Part shown: positions 10,609-23,311 of the stretch, one piece after another
Layout of the letters: each line of letters opens with the position of its first letter
Numbering within the stretch: position 1 is the first letter of the stretch
DNA from: Batkoa obscura
Lineage: Eukaryota > Entomophthoromycota > Entomophthoromycetes > Entomophthorales > Batkoaceae
Reading direction: 5' to 3'
DNA: 64,000 nt
Assembly: GCA_030770535.1 (NCBI GenBank)
Contig: JASVEC010000023.1
Span: 62,001-126,000, forward strand
The notes under the pieces: model-generated
What the model was told of the DNA's origin: nothing
Database searches by the model: none
The model's input: the letters and a program-made list of their open reading frames with translations, nothing else
Made by a program: the position numbers and the translations under genes

Positions 10609-11521
10609 TTTGCTATTTCAAAGGATATTTTTTTTAAATCTTTTAGTAATAATTGAATCAACCGTTATGTTACCATAAACATGTAGTACCTCTTTGTTAG
10701 TATATTTTACTAATCAAAACGATTCCTTGAAACACTGTAAAAAAGCTAAAAGATCGTCAAAACCAGTCATGTATTTAATGATATTAGTTGTTATTTAATC
10801 AAATAAATTGTTGAATAAGTATTTAGATGATAAATTTATTGGATTTTTTTCAATATACGTTCCTAGACTTACTTCAATTGAATTTCATGAGAGTGTAGAA
10901 ACAGAATTCATTTGCTTTCGTAAGATTTTTAAGTTTTCAATAGTGATATTCTTATAAAGTATACATTACTTTATGAGTTTAAAGCATCTATTAAAGTGTA
11001 AAGCCAGCTAATTAAAATAGAAAGAGAACAGTTCAAAAATTGGCTATTAGGCTGATTTGCTTCTTAAAATACAGTACATAATGACTGAAAAATGGTTTGA
11101 GTGCTTATATAGAATTTACAAATTATCATGGCTTGAGAAGAAAACATCAAATTAAATAAAACATCTGGTAACTATAATATACTGTTGATATAATTCTATT
11201 ATATAGTTGATGAGCTCATTTTCTCTAAATCCTTGTATCTATATGACCGAATTTTTAGTTAGTTTATTTTTTTTATAACAAACTATACATATTTTACCTT
11301 TTTATTTTATTGAATATACCTCTTCTCGAGTTATGATAAAATTTTAAATTTATTATAAGCACTCAAATCATTTTTTAGCCCACTGTAAATTTAGAATAAG
11401 AAAAAAAATCAGAATCAGCAAGAATTTAATTTCTTTACAAATTTACGATTCAATCAAACTTTTACGCCATACAATTTAAACTAAGCCACTTTAAACTTTG
11501 TTAACTTTTTAACTAATTTTG
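10346..11521. other. Gene-poor stretch upstream of the OSBP gene
   Basis: Apart from the weak coding-like remnant, I see no gene. The last few hundred bases must hold the OSBP promoter and 5' UTR; no distinct element is recognised. Confidence 0.5.
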
Positions 11522-14500
11522 ATGAGTCAAGTATCGACAGAAAAAAATGAAGAATCCGTTAGAAGAAGTAATAGCTTAAGGCCTCCTTCACCAACCTCAA
11601 GTATAAAATCGGAAAATAGTAAACAGCCTTTAGAATGTAACATAACTAAATAGCTTTATCTTAACATCAAACTCATAATACTATTCTTAGTTCTAGAAGA
11701 TCCTATGGTTTCCTATCGAATGCTTGAAGCCTTACGAAAAGGTTAGTTACTATAATAAAAAATCATGTTTATACTAAACTATTAAGGCGACGAAAACTCT
11801 ATTGCAGGCATATGGACTTCATGGCCTAAAGAGATAAATCTCCCAAACCAACCAGCAAAGAAAGCATTTACTACCCCTTTACATTTGGCGGTTACAGGTG
11901 CTACCGTGGAGATAAACAAATTTGTTATAACCAATTTGAAAGGAATTAATATCAACCAGCAAGATGTAGATGGTAATACTCCTCTTCACCTAGCTTCAAA
12001 GGGTGGAAGGAGAGACGTTATTGAACTTTTATTGAGGTTTGAAGAGATGGATGATACAATAGTTAACTTTTCAGGGCATACTGCATTTGATTTGGCTAAG
12101 AATGAACATGTCAAAAATTATTTTATAGGTACTTTAGAGTTTTTTTATTTTGAAAAATACTAAATATTTTTAGCTCGTCGTCAAGAATTTATTGCTGAAA
12201 AAACTCAGTTTTTAAACCATCACTTATCTCAGCCAACACAAGCCAATGTGACTGCTATAGTTCATTTCTTTGCCGAGAACAAACGTTCAAAACTTTTAGA
12301 TATTAACCATCGTCATCCAACAACTGGTTCAACTATACTTCATCAAGCTGTTTCCATTGGTGATGCAAAGGTTGTATCTCAACTTTTAAAAATGGGTGGA
12401 AATGTATTTGCAAGAGACAAAAGAGGAAAGAGCCCAAGTGATTTAGCTAGAGATGAAAACGTAAAAGATATTTTAAGAAGAGAAACCTCAAGCTCAGTGG
12501 TAGCTTCGGATCCAGATCAGCTACCTCGTCTTGAAGGACAGCTTAAAAAATGGACTAATTATGCAGGAGGCTATAAAGCCCGTTGGTTTAAGTTAGAAAA
12601 TGGATGTTTAACGTATTATAAAAGTGAGGAGGATACTAACAATGCTGTTAGGGGTGCTCTGAATCTTGCCAATTCTCAACTTTGGATCGACTCTTCAGAT
12701 CCACAAAAATTCGAGATAACAGGACGTGATAAAACAAAATTTGCTCTAAGAGCAAGTATGCTAGAGGAAGCTAAAATGTGGATTTTAGCTATTACTCAAA
12801 GTAAGGAGTATTTTAAAAAGCATCCAGACGGTCAACTGAACCCTACTGAAACTATTTTACCTGTTAATCATGGTCATCAGCTTGGGAATGAAAGTTCTTC
12901 TACAGTTACTAATGAAGTCAATCAAATCCCTGAAAGCTCCCCTAAAAAACAAGTGAGTATCCTTACAAGATCGAATTCTGTTGATAGTTTAAATTATGAG
13001 CCTCCACCAACTGAAGAAAATGTAACAATGTCAATTAATTCAGCAAATACGCAATTCGATCTTCATTCAAGGTTATTAGATATGTTAAAAAATTCATTGA
13101 CGTCTCCAGGTACTAAACTAGAAGATCATCTTGGACTTATTTCTACTTTGAATCAATGCTTAAATTCATTAAATGTATTGAACACAGATACAATTCAAAT
13201 GTTGCAAAAAAGAGAAGAACACTATCGTTTACTTTATGAAAAAGAGTCCAAGCGGAATAGTTTATGGACTGAAAGCTTACAAGCTTTGGCTAAGGAACAT
13301 CATCATCTTGTGGAACTTTATCAAGAACAACAAGCTCAAGGTACTAAAAGCAGCAAAGTCACAGCTAATTTAGCAGGGAATAATAGCCAGAATGCCCACG
13401 AAGATACTATTGAAACGGCTGAAGGCAATGGGATGAATGAAGACGAGCGTGAAGAAGAGGATGAGGATGATGAGGATGAGTTCTTTGATTTGGATGATCA
13501 AGTGCCTATGGGTCAGGAGAGAGTTGATGATAATGAGATAGGTGAAGATAATGAAGAAAACACTAGAGCTATTGATGAAATTGAATTAGAAGAAATTCAA
13601 GTTGGAGAAGAAAAAGTTGTACGAGCGCCAATTAAGAGGTCATATAAGGGATATCCAAAGGATGGATCGTTTCGAACTGGGCTGCCAAAGTTTAACTCGG
13701 GTACTCAGCCGCCTGCTGTTTCCTTATGGTCTGTTCTTAAGAATGCTATTGGAAAGGATCTTACTAAGATATCGCTTCCAGTCCATTTCAATGAACCAAG
13801 CTCCATGTTACAAAGAATGGCAGAAGATATGGAATATTCCATGTTATTGGATTTGGCTTCAAAACAAGCGGGTGACGGTTCTGAAAGATTACTATGGGTT
13901 ACTGCATTCGCTATGTCTAATTATTCTTCCACTGATGGGCGTATTGCTAAACCTTTTAATCCGCTTTTGGTAATTTTATTATAACTTTAGTAATGAATTT
14001 TGTTTTAATCATGTTTTAGGGAGAAACTTTTGAATATGCTCGCCCAGATAGAGGTTATAGATATATATCAGAACAAGTTAGTCATCATCCGGTAATTTAT
14101 TTTCAAATTAAATTAAATCAAATTAAATTTATTTATTATTTATTTAGCCAATAAGCGCATGCTATTGTGAGTCGCCAAATTATATATTCTACTCAGAAGT
14201 AGATGTCAAATCAAACTTTTGGGGTAAATCCTATGAACTTTTACCACAAGGTGTATGCCATGTATATTTAGTTTCAGCAGATAAAAAAACAGTAGAGCAT
14301 TATACTTGGAAAAAAGTAACCACTGCCATAACAAATTTAATTGTCGGTAATCCAACGATTGAACATTATGGTGAAATGGAGGTGATTAACCACTCTACAA
14401 AAGCAGTGTGTAAATTGAATTTCAAACCAAATCGATGGCTTAGTAGTGAAAGACATGTTTTAGAAGGATCTGTTGTTGACAATAAAGGACAACAACTATG

Positions 14501-15104
14501 GTCTTTAACAGGTGCATGGAATCAGCAATTAACAGCTACAAGGGTTGGGGGAGCGAGTGACAATGATACTACAGATTCTTTTGCTAATGAAACAACGGAT
14601 GTACCAGGGTCAAAATTAAGTAACTTTTTAGCAAATCCAAATTGTAGATCAACTGTCAAATTATGGAAACGATCACCGCCACCTAAAGAAAAGATCCCCT
14701 TTAAACTGACTCCATTTGCAGTTACTTTAAATGAAATGAGCCCAGATCTTGAAAAATTACTACCACCTACGGATTGTCGTCGTCGACCAGATCAAAGAGC
14801 TATGGAAGATGGGTTGTATGATTTAGGAAGTGAGGAAAAGAATCGATTGGAAGAAAAGCAGAGAGCTACACGTAAGGAAAGAGAAGCTAAACTTAAAGCA
14901 GCTTTAGAATCTAGTCCACCAAGCGAACATGATAGGATTCATAAGGAGTTGGGATATAAACCTGTATGGTTTGAAAAGGCTATTGATAAAGATACTAATG
15001 AAGGATATTGGAGATTTAATCATGGGTATTGGAAATTGCGCGAAAAGGCGGAAAGTGTGGATGAGGAACCTAATCGTTGGGAAGGAGTACCTAGAATTTT
15101 TTAA
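11522..15104 (+). CDS. Oxysterol-binding protein with ankyrin, PH and ORD domains (Osh1/Osh2 type)
   Basis: A lipid-transfer protein expected to act at membrane contact sites, exchanging sterol and phosphoinositide. Six exons are read: 11522-11636, 11691-11741, 11787-12128, 12174-13969, 14020-14091 and 14148-15104, giving 1110 residues. In order: ankyrin repeats ([20 protein letters not shown], then GSTILHQAV...), a PH domain starting at [14 protein letters not shown]...ARWFKLENG, a long linker with an acidic stretch ([20 protein letters not shown]), and the ORD. The OSBP fingerprint EQVSHHPP is complete and split by intron 5. The FFDLDD patch lies in acidic surroundings and may act as a FFAT-like motif for ER VAP proteins; this is inference. 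Domain order and length match budding yeast Osh1/Osh2. Confidence 0.94.
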
Positions 15105-15359
15105 TTGAAAGCGTCAAAAAAGGTTTTGATTAAATATTTTAATTTTAGCGAGTGTTTTTAATTAATCATTTTAATTAAATAGTTAAGTTTAATTTATAAA
15201 TTGATTACATGCTTTGAAATGTAGTTTAGTAATAACTTTATTTAATTTTTGTCTTTAAAAAAAATCATAACCCAATGCTTGACATATTAAACCATATTAT
15301 AAGGTAAGATTCGTTCTAACTATTAGCTGATTCTCTATATAAAACTCTCTATAAATCAC

Positions 15360-16312
15360 TTATTTTTTAAAAGCACCTGGTTTATATAACAGATGATCTA
15401 ATATTTGAGGGCTCGAAAATTTAGCTCTTAAATCAATAACATATGATAATCTTGATTCAAGATCTCGTAAATAGAATCTTTTTTCAGAGTTGGGGGTAGG
15501 TAGTTGTGCTAAAATATTAAATATAAATTGAATAAAATCATAGAATAAAATGAGTAATACCTAATCCATCTGTAAATCTTTTAGAGCAAGCCAATTGTTC
15601 CACTGGTAATTTAATCTGTTTAGTAGTTAATGGGAATTTATAAACTTCTAAGTTCATACTCTTGCCCCCTTTAAGTAAAGTAATTCTTGAAACACATCTA
15701 TATAGAAAAATAATTATGAAAATAAGCTAGAATAATCACTGACTAAATAAGCTTACTTTGAAGAATAAAACCAAATAGTAGCTGAGATAGCAGAACCTAA
15801 ACCCATAGCTAAAAATAAAGCCAGTCCACGTTTCCAAGACTCATATAATTTCGGCTGGTTTGTTTCTCTAAGAGTGAAAAAATGGTTGAGAAAACAAATC
15901 AAAGAAATGGTAAAAAACAAAACTCACTCATCTACTTTTCCTAACTTGGTGTATGCTAATTGTCCAAAGTTCACCCTAAGATTTAAAATTATAAATTTGT
16001 TATTAAATTTACTGAATAAAATTTTACCAGAACAATATCTGAAAAACTGAGAATATTCTTAAAGATAATACATGAGTTTTGTTATTATTAGAATACATTA
16101 CTTTATCCCCAGCTTCAATGAATTGCTTGAACTCTTTTAAAGTTATGGTTTTTACAGATTTTGGTTTTGTTATAGTAGCAAAAGCGGATCTTAATGCTGA
16201 AGGTGACTTAAAAGCTGAGCGTTGGAACTAATGGAAATTTAATAGTTAGCTTAATATTTTGAAATTGTGCTGGGACTATTACTAGGCTCATTAGGCTATT
16301 CAATTTTATCAT
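15360..16312 (-). CDS. TMEM223-like mitochondrial inner-membrane protein
   Basis: Seven exons read on the minus strand: 16283-16312, 16102-16227, 16028-16038, 15928-15975, 15757-15867, 15561-15697 and 15360-15508. They total 612 bases, 203 residues. Exon 3 has only 11 bases. The N-terminus is basic and Ser-rich (MIKLNSLMSLFQRSAFKS), as in a mitochondrial presequence. Next come ILFWVNFGQLAY, one clear membrane segment (LALFLAMGLGSAISATIWF), a block like the TMEM223 SVRSVVLRAGG motif (CVSRITLLKGGKSM), and EKRFYLRD near the end, comparable to KRFYFLLD. TMEM223 is linked to mitochondrial respiratory-complex assembly in animals. The gene is convergent with OSBP, 255 bases apart. The family call rests on motif likeness from memory. 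Confidence 0.6.
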
Positions 16313-16949
16313 CTTTTCTATTACTTGCTAATTGTTGAGATTTAAAATTTAAAAAAATGAAATTTTTGCTCCAAATTTTGCGCCATGTAAAGGATGGAAA
16401 AGTAGTTCAGATGGATGTTTACAAAAATTTGAGAAATCATTAAAAACAAGATTCGATAATTTTACATAAGGGTTACTTAAAAAATATACTATATACCGGT
16501 AATTTAATCAATATACCTTCAGTAACAGTGGTATTATTTGCTTGGCTATTTTATTAACAAATAACATCAAAATTTAAAATTAAACATCGCATAGCTTAAA
16601 GATGATTATTTTCTATAAAAAAGGTATATTATTAGAGATCGTATTACTATTAAGCTTTAGGCGATGTATATGGAAATAAAAAATTTGATTATTGTGAGAA
16701 TATACTAATGCTCAAATAGGTAAATATAGAGGACGAAGATTTGTTTATTGAACTCAAATTAGTTTCCAAACATGCCTTATTTGCGATAGTTTCATTGCTT
16801 TTCATTCTAATATAAAACTGATATTATGACTCCCCCAATACACATACTTATTCAAAGAAGTAAGATTGCCTTCAGTTTTATATGTATAAAGATTCAATAT
16901 ACTTCATTATATAACTTTTTTCAAGGCTTATTCTACGTATTAACATGCA

Positions 16950-17204
16950 CTATCGCTTTATACGTAATTTGCTTAGACCATCTACTTTAGTAGCTAAAAA
17001 ACACCCACATTTCGTGACTTTATTACCTTTGTCCAAAAAAGTTGCTACTAATGAAAAATAAGTAATAAAATTATTGATCCAAGTGGCAGAAACCAAAAAC
17101 TGACTATGATACAAAGAAGGAGCTACTAGGTTGACCCGAGGTTCATATGGCTTATAAGGGAAATGAATAGAACTGACAGAGTTACGGATTGAGTTTTTGA
17201 TCAT
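16950..17204 (-). CDS. Possible small mitochondrial protein, unknown
   Basis: An 84-residue open frame with ATG start. The N-terminus MIKNSIRNSVSS has the basic, hydroxylated look of a mitochondrial presequence, and the C-terminus is basic (GLSKLRIKR), as in small mitoribosomal proteins. I recognise no family. Codon usage is less AT-extreme than in chance frames nearby, which is the main reason to list it. It may instead be an exon of a larger gene or a chance frame. Confidence 0.3.
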   Translation of the reverse strand: MIKNSIRNSVSSIHFPYKPYEPRVNLVAPSLYHSQFLVSATWINNFITYFSLVATFLDKGNKVTKCGCFLATKVDGLSKLRIKR

Positions 17205-17450
17205 AGTATTGCGTAAAAAAGAATTGGCTAGTTCGAACCTTTTTCAATTTTTCCAGTTTATTAAAATTTCATTTTTTAATTAGATCCTTACACTTCACTG
17301 ACATATAGCTACCAAACATAAATACAATATTAATTTTTTGTTTATTTTATCCTTAGATTCTATTAGTAAAAGTCTAAAACAAAATATTTTCTATATTAAC
17401 CTTTATGAAATAACTGTGCTTGTAGCATATCTCCAAAGTTTTAATATATT

Positions 17451-17490
17451 TTAGCTATAATATAAATAGTTTAGCTATAATATAAATAGT
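17451..17490. repeat. 20-bp tandem duplication
   Basis: The 20-base unit TTAGCTATAATATAAATAGT occurs twice head to tail without change. The exact identity suggests a recent replication slip. No function is evident. Confidence 0.8.
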
Positions 17491-17681
17491 TTTAATGTAG
17501 CTTATAATTATTTCCCAAACTATCTAAAAAATATGAAAACTCAACTTGAAACCTGTTTTCACCAAAAACCATTTCATAGCCTATTCTTACTAGTTTGTTA
17601 CGTCACTTAAAATGGTTTAAAAAAGAAATAAAAAGAACAAAAGTAATTTTTTTATATAAAAAAAATACTGCTGAATAAAAA

Positions 17682-18319
17682 TGATGCATACTGTGCCAAC
17701 CGTTTTTGAGTCCCGTGTGATCCAAGCCCCCCTCGACAAAGTATGGAAAAGTATTCGCAACCTTGAGTTTCCTTTCTGGAAGTTGGTGGATAATGTAGAC
17801 TTGCAAAAGAATGAAAGTGGTGTTGGTAAGTGAGAGATTTGATATTTGCTAAATGAAATTCACTAATATATTATTTTAAGTTGGAAGTTCACGCAAAGTT
17901 CAATTTAAAGTAAGTTAATTTGATTTAGTGTACTTATTTAATCTTGTTTTTTTTTAAATTTAGGATGGTACCGTTCAAGAGTTTCGTGTGCTTGAGCTGT
18001 CAGGTAAATCTTTTATTACCTTTAATGATATATAAACAATATATTAAAGATTACAACTACACTGTAATATACGAATTGGAAGATTCTAATCCATCCGTGC
18101 AATTTTTATCTGTGATCCATACCATCCGTTGTAAACATGTTACTCATGTATGTAGATTCATTACTTTTTTGATTTTAATTAAATAATCTTTAGGACAACT
18201 CGACCTTTATTGAGTGGAGTAGTTTATTTAGTTCGGATGCTGATCAGCAGGTCATCCAAGACAATCAATTTAAAAAACAAGATGCTCTTAAAGATTTGGC
18301 TGAGTTTATCAAGAATTAA
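17682..18319 (+). CDS. SRPBCC (START-like) superfamily protein
   Basis: Five exons joined in frame (first exon from 17682; the others begin near 17881, 17965, 18041 and 18195) give a 145-residue protein. The N-terminal strand FESRVIQAPLDKVWKSIRNLEF is typical of the helix-grip fold of polyketide-cyclase/START-like proteins, in which a curved sheet and a long C-terminal helix enclose a ligand pocket. The final helix is visible as KKQDALKDLAEFIKN, preceded by a tryptophan strand (STFIEWSSLF). The ligand is unknown; many members bind lipids or other hydrophobic molecules. Two ATGs are adjacent at the start. The introns are short and carry good GT/AG ends. Confidence 0.75.
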
Positions 18320-18526
18320 ATACTACTAAATATACTTATTTTTATATTTTATTCTCTTCAAATTTTAAATTTTTAAATTTTTAAATCAATGCTAAAAATT
18401 AAACTGCATAAATCATGCAAAATAACTAAAAAATAGCTCTATTTGGATATGAAATCATTTCGAAGTTCAAATTATAATCGTAAAATTGAGAATTTTTAAT
18501 TTGTCTTTTTTGTTTCTTTTACTAAA

Positions 18527-21045
18527 ATGCACCAACTCAATGTATTAAAAGAAATAATCAAAAAAATTGATAATGTTGGAGTAGAAGATCAACAAGCCCA
18601 GCAAGCGATAATAAATAAATTGGAAGAGTTTACCAGTAATTATAAGAAGGAGATAATTAAAGGAAACAGCCTTGATTCAATTGAAAAGGAAAGCGACAGA
18701 GCGTTATTGAACAAGATCAATTTGGATTTATTAACTTTATTTCAAGATTCAAATAGAAATCATGAGTTCTGTTTTGAAGTCATCAAATATTTATCACCAA
18801 TAATAGGCATCAAAAAGTTCTTTCTAAATTGGTGGAGTATTGTCGTTACTAAATGGTTATTTCAAGATTTGAATAATGAAAATGGGAATGATATCATTAA
18901 GTTGATTTTGGAGTTCCTGTTCATTGAGACAGCAGAAGATAATGAATGTCCAGCTATTTTATATATCTTAGAGTTTTATATTGTTAATCATCAAAGCTAT
19001 TCAAAGAATGAAAGTAATACTCAGGTTTATAATAATGATGTTTCATTATTAAAGGTTCAACAAACATCTAGCTTAAGCCAGTTGGATAATCTGTATTCTA
19101 ACTTAAATAAGATTATTTTGGAATATGGTATCGTAAAGACAAAAGTAAGCTTAGTTTTTGCATGATTATACATTTAATATCAATTTATTAACATTAAGGA
19201 ATTTTACCACTCTTGTAATGTATTGTATAGATACACAATTTATAGAATTATTGTAACTGATATATTAATAAATTTTATTTCAGAAAAGGTAAATTATAAT
19301 TATAAAGTATTAAATTTCATTATAGCATTTTAATGTATTTATAGTCTGATTATTCACATGAAATAATTAATACAGAATTATTAAAAAACATGTATTTATC
19401 TTTAATCTTCGATAAATCTTGGTTATTATTTCAATTAAATTTAACAATAATTTCAATGATCTTGCCTTATATTATCAAAGAATTAAAAGAACATTTAGTA
19501 ATCGTATTATTAGTAATCTTAAGGCATTCTATCTCAGTAAATAACCAATTAATGCCATTGTTTGATAATAGTTTAACGGAGGGTATCACATTTAATATTA
19601 TAGGTAAGATTGTTACTAATATTCTAAATAACATAATAACATATTTAGTGGACGAAACAAAATTCGATAACAATAAAAGGATCAAGGATTTATTTTCTTT
19701 AATCTTATTTTTATTTCCATACAACTTTATCAATTTTATAAAGCAGCCAAAGGAATATCTATATAGTCATATTGATATCATCAGATCATATTTTCAACTT
19801 GATAACAACAAAGAAGTCACTTTAAATCAAATTTTTGATCAAAAATCATTTCAACATGATATGAATGTAGGTCTATAATATATTATACTATTCCTATTAT
19901 ACTAAAACATACCTATTTTTATTAGAGTATTTTAGAAGAGCATACTTTCCCATCAAGTTATTTATTTGGTGATTTAAATGATGAGCTATCTGATGAAAAC
20001 TCATCCTTTTTAATTGAACCTATTGAAATTATTAGTAAAAGTCTAATCTTACAACCAAATCCAAGTTCAGGTAATTTGTTAATAATAAGTAAGCTTTTGA
20101 ATATTAATCTTTGATTTTTATAGAACATATCCAAATTAATGGTAATAGCATACTTGATTCCTCCGATTTATTTTCAGAACAGTTTATTAATTTGAAGTAT
20201 GAAATTATTAACAATAAAAATAAAAATGATAAAAAGGTAATTTAAAAATACACATTACAAATAATTGGTATAATAAATAAATCAAGGATGACAGTGTTCA
20301 AGAAGGAGAAGATTTGGTAAGTAAAAAGAAAGAGATAATCTTAAATGAAAATTTATTATTACGAGGCGAATTACTATTTGAAACATATCTATGTCAACAT
20401 CAATCTCAATATATTAGGAAATTACATAGGGATAGAATATTAGAAAGTTCAACTGAAGCGGAAAGACATAGTTTAGTAAGCTTATAATTGATAATACAAC
20501 GAAAACTTTTGATTTAAAATTAATGTCATTTATAGTATTCCACATGTAAAACATTGCGAAACGAAGTAAAAGTATTAAAGGAATTGATGGAAAGACAGAG
20601 AGTAGAAAGTTCGGCTAGCCAATCAAAGCACATTACTTGGGAAAATGAGTTGAATAAAAAAGTCAAGTATTATCGGGAGCTTTGTAGAGAATTGAAAGTT
20701 AAGAATGAGATTTTGGCAAAGGAGATGGAGGAGTTAAAGGTATGCTTTTATATCTTTTAATAAATTATTTTTAAATGATTATTTTTGTATAGGTCGGTGA
20801 CAATGCCAGTACCAAAATTTTACAAAATTTGGAATTTAAAGAGGATTGTTTAAATGGATTGAGTTCGGCGATTGATGAATTAAAATCAGAACTTAAAAAT
20901 AAAGAAGTACAAATCCAAAAATTAACGGAAAAAATAATTCAGTGGTAACATTCAATTTATTAAGTATAATATATGTATTTTATTATTTATTAGGGAAATT
21001 GAAGATAAATCGATAAAGGGAAGTAAAGAGGATGAAAATGAATAA
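18527..21045 (+). CDS. TSC1: Hamartin-like protein (TSC1), subunit of the TSC complex
   Basis: In the known family, hamartin stabilises tuberin (TSC2), the GAP that switches off Rheb and so restrains TORC1. Exon 1 is 18527-19144, exon 2 starts at 19345, and further exons run to a stop at 21043-21045. The N-terminal half is alpha-helical and Leu/Ile-rich, as in the hamartin HEAT-like domain. Near 20340-20470 it reads LLLRGELLFETYLCQHQSQY, then IRKLHRDRILESSTEAERHSL, which parallels the stretch before the coiled coil in animal TSC1 (LHSQLLYERYKREQHA...RNRRLLRK). A long coiled coil follows (ELMERQRVESSA...KIIQW). The first intron is about 200 bases, long for this genome. I rate this a good but unproven match. 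Confidence 0.62.
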
Positions 21046-21187
21046 AATAATGCTAATAAATGAATAAATAAAATTAATCATATACTAATACTAATTTCAG
21101 GGTTTAAATTTACTTAACTTATTTTAGTTTATTTAAAATAGCATTTTTTATTTAATGAAAAATAACGAGAATAAGAGTAAGAATGTT

Positions 21188-23311
21188 TTAAGCAATGATC
21201 TTAGCATATGTAGGTAAGTTACACCAAAAATCAATCAACGCTTGTCTCGATAAAGCTTGATACCCCTTGGATTTTACGACCTTCCCAAAGTTATGAAACA
21301 TGAACTTAATAGCTCTCTTCTTTAAGCCTAATTCATTAGCTTTAGTAGCTTGATAATAAATATGGGCTACATTTTCGACTTTAATATTTTGATGTAAATA
21401 CTCTCCACATATCATTTGTAATGGTTTCATATCATATAAATTCCCCAATACTAATAAATTAGCAATGATATGAGTATTGTTAGTAGTTAGTTGATCTGTA
21501 TATAAGTATTTTAAGAAATGATAAGTAGTATTATAAGCTTCAGGGATAATAAAATAACTCAATTCACTTTCTTTCATACCACTGTCTTGTAAATTTTTAA
21601 AATGCTCCCAACGAGTCATTAACAAAAATTTATGAGCTGGTATATAAGATTGTTCTTTTTCATTGGAATAAATTTTAAAATCTGACATTAATTCATTGCC
21701 AAACATATTATGGAAATTGAGGGAAGATTGTGGAAGTGATAACGTGTTAGTTTGTTGATTGTTAAAAAATAAGCCATACTCCATTAAATCAATCTTTAAT
21801 AATGAACCCAAATAATTCTTTTTGTTTTCTAGATTAGCTCCAATCAAATAAAATTCTTCTAATTCATTATTCATAGCAAAATACGTCTTATATTTTAATT
21901 TTAATCTACTATTAATATTGACTTCCATATTTCCACTATTATTTACAATTATGATAGGATTATTATTAAAATTATTACCATTATTATCTACAAAGCCAAC
22001 GCTATTGTTAGTTATATCATTTTGACTACTACTCATATCTGACACACTATCATTATTACTCTCATTAGGTTTACTACCTAATAAAATCCCATCTTCTTTG
22101 TTCAAATGTTGGTTCCAAGTGAAAGTATTTAAATCTAAGGAATAAATACCCATTAAATAGCCGTTAGGTTCACAAGGAGGAATAACGACAACTAACTTAT
22201 TTTGATATAGACAACAAGCACTCGCAAAATTAACTCTCATTCTAGTTTGTTCGATATAATCCATTTCATTTTCGATTTCTGGGGCTTTATTTGATTCTAA
22301 GCTTAATATTCCTTTTTCTCCTGTTTTTAAGTTTAAAAAGCATAACATATTACTTTCGTTCTCTTCCAAGATATACCGAATACTTTTAAATCCACCGTAA
22401 CAATATAACAAATCTTTATAAATAAAGTTATAATGAGCTACTTTAGGGTAAAATTCATATTGTTGACTCCAAGTCCAAGTTTTTAAATCTAAGGAAGCTA
22501 CACTACTTAAAATTTTATTATGTCTTTTACCACCATGAATATACATTTTATCTTCATGAATAAAAGCAGAATGTCTTGATCTACCAATTGGTTTTCTACC
22601 CTTTGTTATTTTTTGTTCCCATTTCATTGTTACCAAATCTAAACAATAGGTATCTGATAAATAATCTCCAGAAATACCATTGCCACCAAAGATAATCATA
22701 CTTTGTTTATAAATAACAGCACTATGGTTATCTCTTGCACAAGGCGCGTTATTATCCTTAAAATGATGCCATTGATTTGTATTAATATCCAAATAAGCTG
22801 TTAACTTATTAAAATCATTATTATCCGTATCATAACCACCAAATAATATTAATTTATTTTGATAACTGGTTAAACTTGCATAGATTAAATGGCCAAACTC
22901 TAAATTGACTGTTTTTTGCCACCTTGGATGAAGCTCGGTTATTTTATTCCAACGCCCAGTCAAACTACTATCAGTTGCTTCTGTATTAACATCATCTTCT
23001 GTATTACTCTGTTGGAATATATTGGTCTTATGGTCAGCATTGATGCATGGATCTCGTGATATATCTATATCATGCTCATTATAAGTATCTTCAGTGTTTT
23101 CTTCTTGCTGTTCAATATCTTCGATAATATCCCCAATCGAGGACAAAGCAGTAGGGATACTATTACCATTACTATTATCTTCACTTTCATGGCTACTGGT
23201 ACTATCATTGTTATTATTATTACTACTACTGGAAGACGAAATGGAGCCGGAATCGCCTGGATTTACGACAAGCCCTTCACTGCTTTCAATCAGTAACTTT
23301 CTTCTTTTCAT
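21188..23311 (-). CDS. Kelch-repeat and BTB/BACK domain protein
   Basis: An intron-less gene of 707 residues. The first ~110 residues are low-complexity (runs of Ser and Asn, acidic). Kelch repeats follow, each with the GG and spaced Tyr/Trp pattern: ILFGGYD...W, IIFGGNG...YCLDLVTMKWEQ, YIHGGKRH...LDLKTWTW, YCYGGF. A second Asn-rich insert follows. The C-terminal ~180 residues form a BTB/POZ domain (SDFKIYS...IPAHKFLLMTRW...YLYTDQL) with a BACK-like helix bundle. Proteins with Kelch before BTB often act as substrate adaptors for cullin-3 ligases or as scaffolds for small GTPases. The gene is convergent with TSC1, 142 bases apart. Confidence 0.88.
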   Translation of the reverse strand: MKRRKLLIESSEGLVVNPGDSGSISSSSSSNNNNNDSTSSHESEDNSNGNSIPTALSSIGDIIEDIEQQEENTEDTYNEHDIDISRDPCINADHKTNIFQQSNTEDDVNTEATDSSLTGRWNKITELHPRWQKTVNLEFGHLIYASLTSYQNKLILFGGYDTDNNDFNKLTAYLDINTNQWHHFKDNNAPCARDNHSAVIYKQSMIIFGGNGISGDYLSDTYCLDLVTMKWEQKITKGRKPIGRSRHSAFIHEDKMYIHGGKRHNKILSSVASLDLKTWTWSQQYEFYPKVAHYNFIYKDLLYCYGGFKSIRYILEENESNMLCFLNLKTGEKGILSLESNKAPEIENEMDYIEQTRMRVNFASACCLYQNKLVVVIPPCEPNGYLMGIYSLDLNTFTWNQHLNKEDGILLGSKPNESNNDSVSDMSSSQNDITNNSVGFVDNNGNNFNNNPIIIVNNSGNMEVNINSRLKLKYKTYFAMNNELEEFYLIGANLENKKNYLGSLLKIDLMEYGLFFNNQQTNTLSLPQSSLNFHNMFGNELMSDFKIYSNEKEQSYIPAHKFLLMTRWEHFKNLQDSGMKESELSYFIIPEAYNTTYHFLKYLYTDQLTTNNTHIIANLLVLGNLYDMKPLQMICGEYLHQNIKVENVAHIYYQATKANELGLKKRAIKFMFHNFGKVVKSKGYQALSRQALIDFWCNLPTYAKIIA

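Larger units (their letters stand above)
16313..17681. other. Region between TMEM223-like and SRPBCC genes
   Basis: About 1.4 kb. It contains one possible small minus-strand gene (16950-17204) and an exact 20-bp tandem duplication (17451-17490). Nothing else is recognised. Confidence 0.5.

Noticed and set aside
19145-19344. Extra small exon inside the 200-base first intron of TSC1
   Set aside because: I tested short open pieces around 19231-19290, but none gave matching phases on both sides, so one long intron is simpler.
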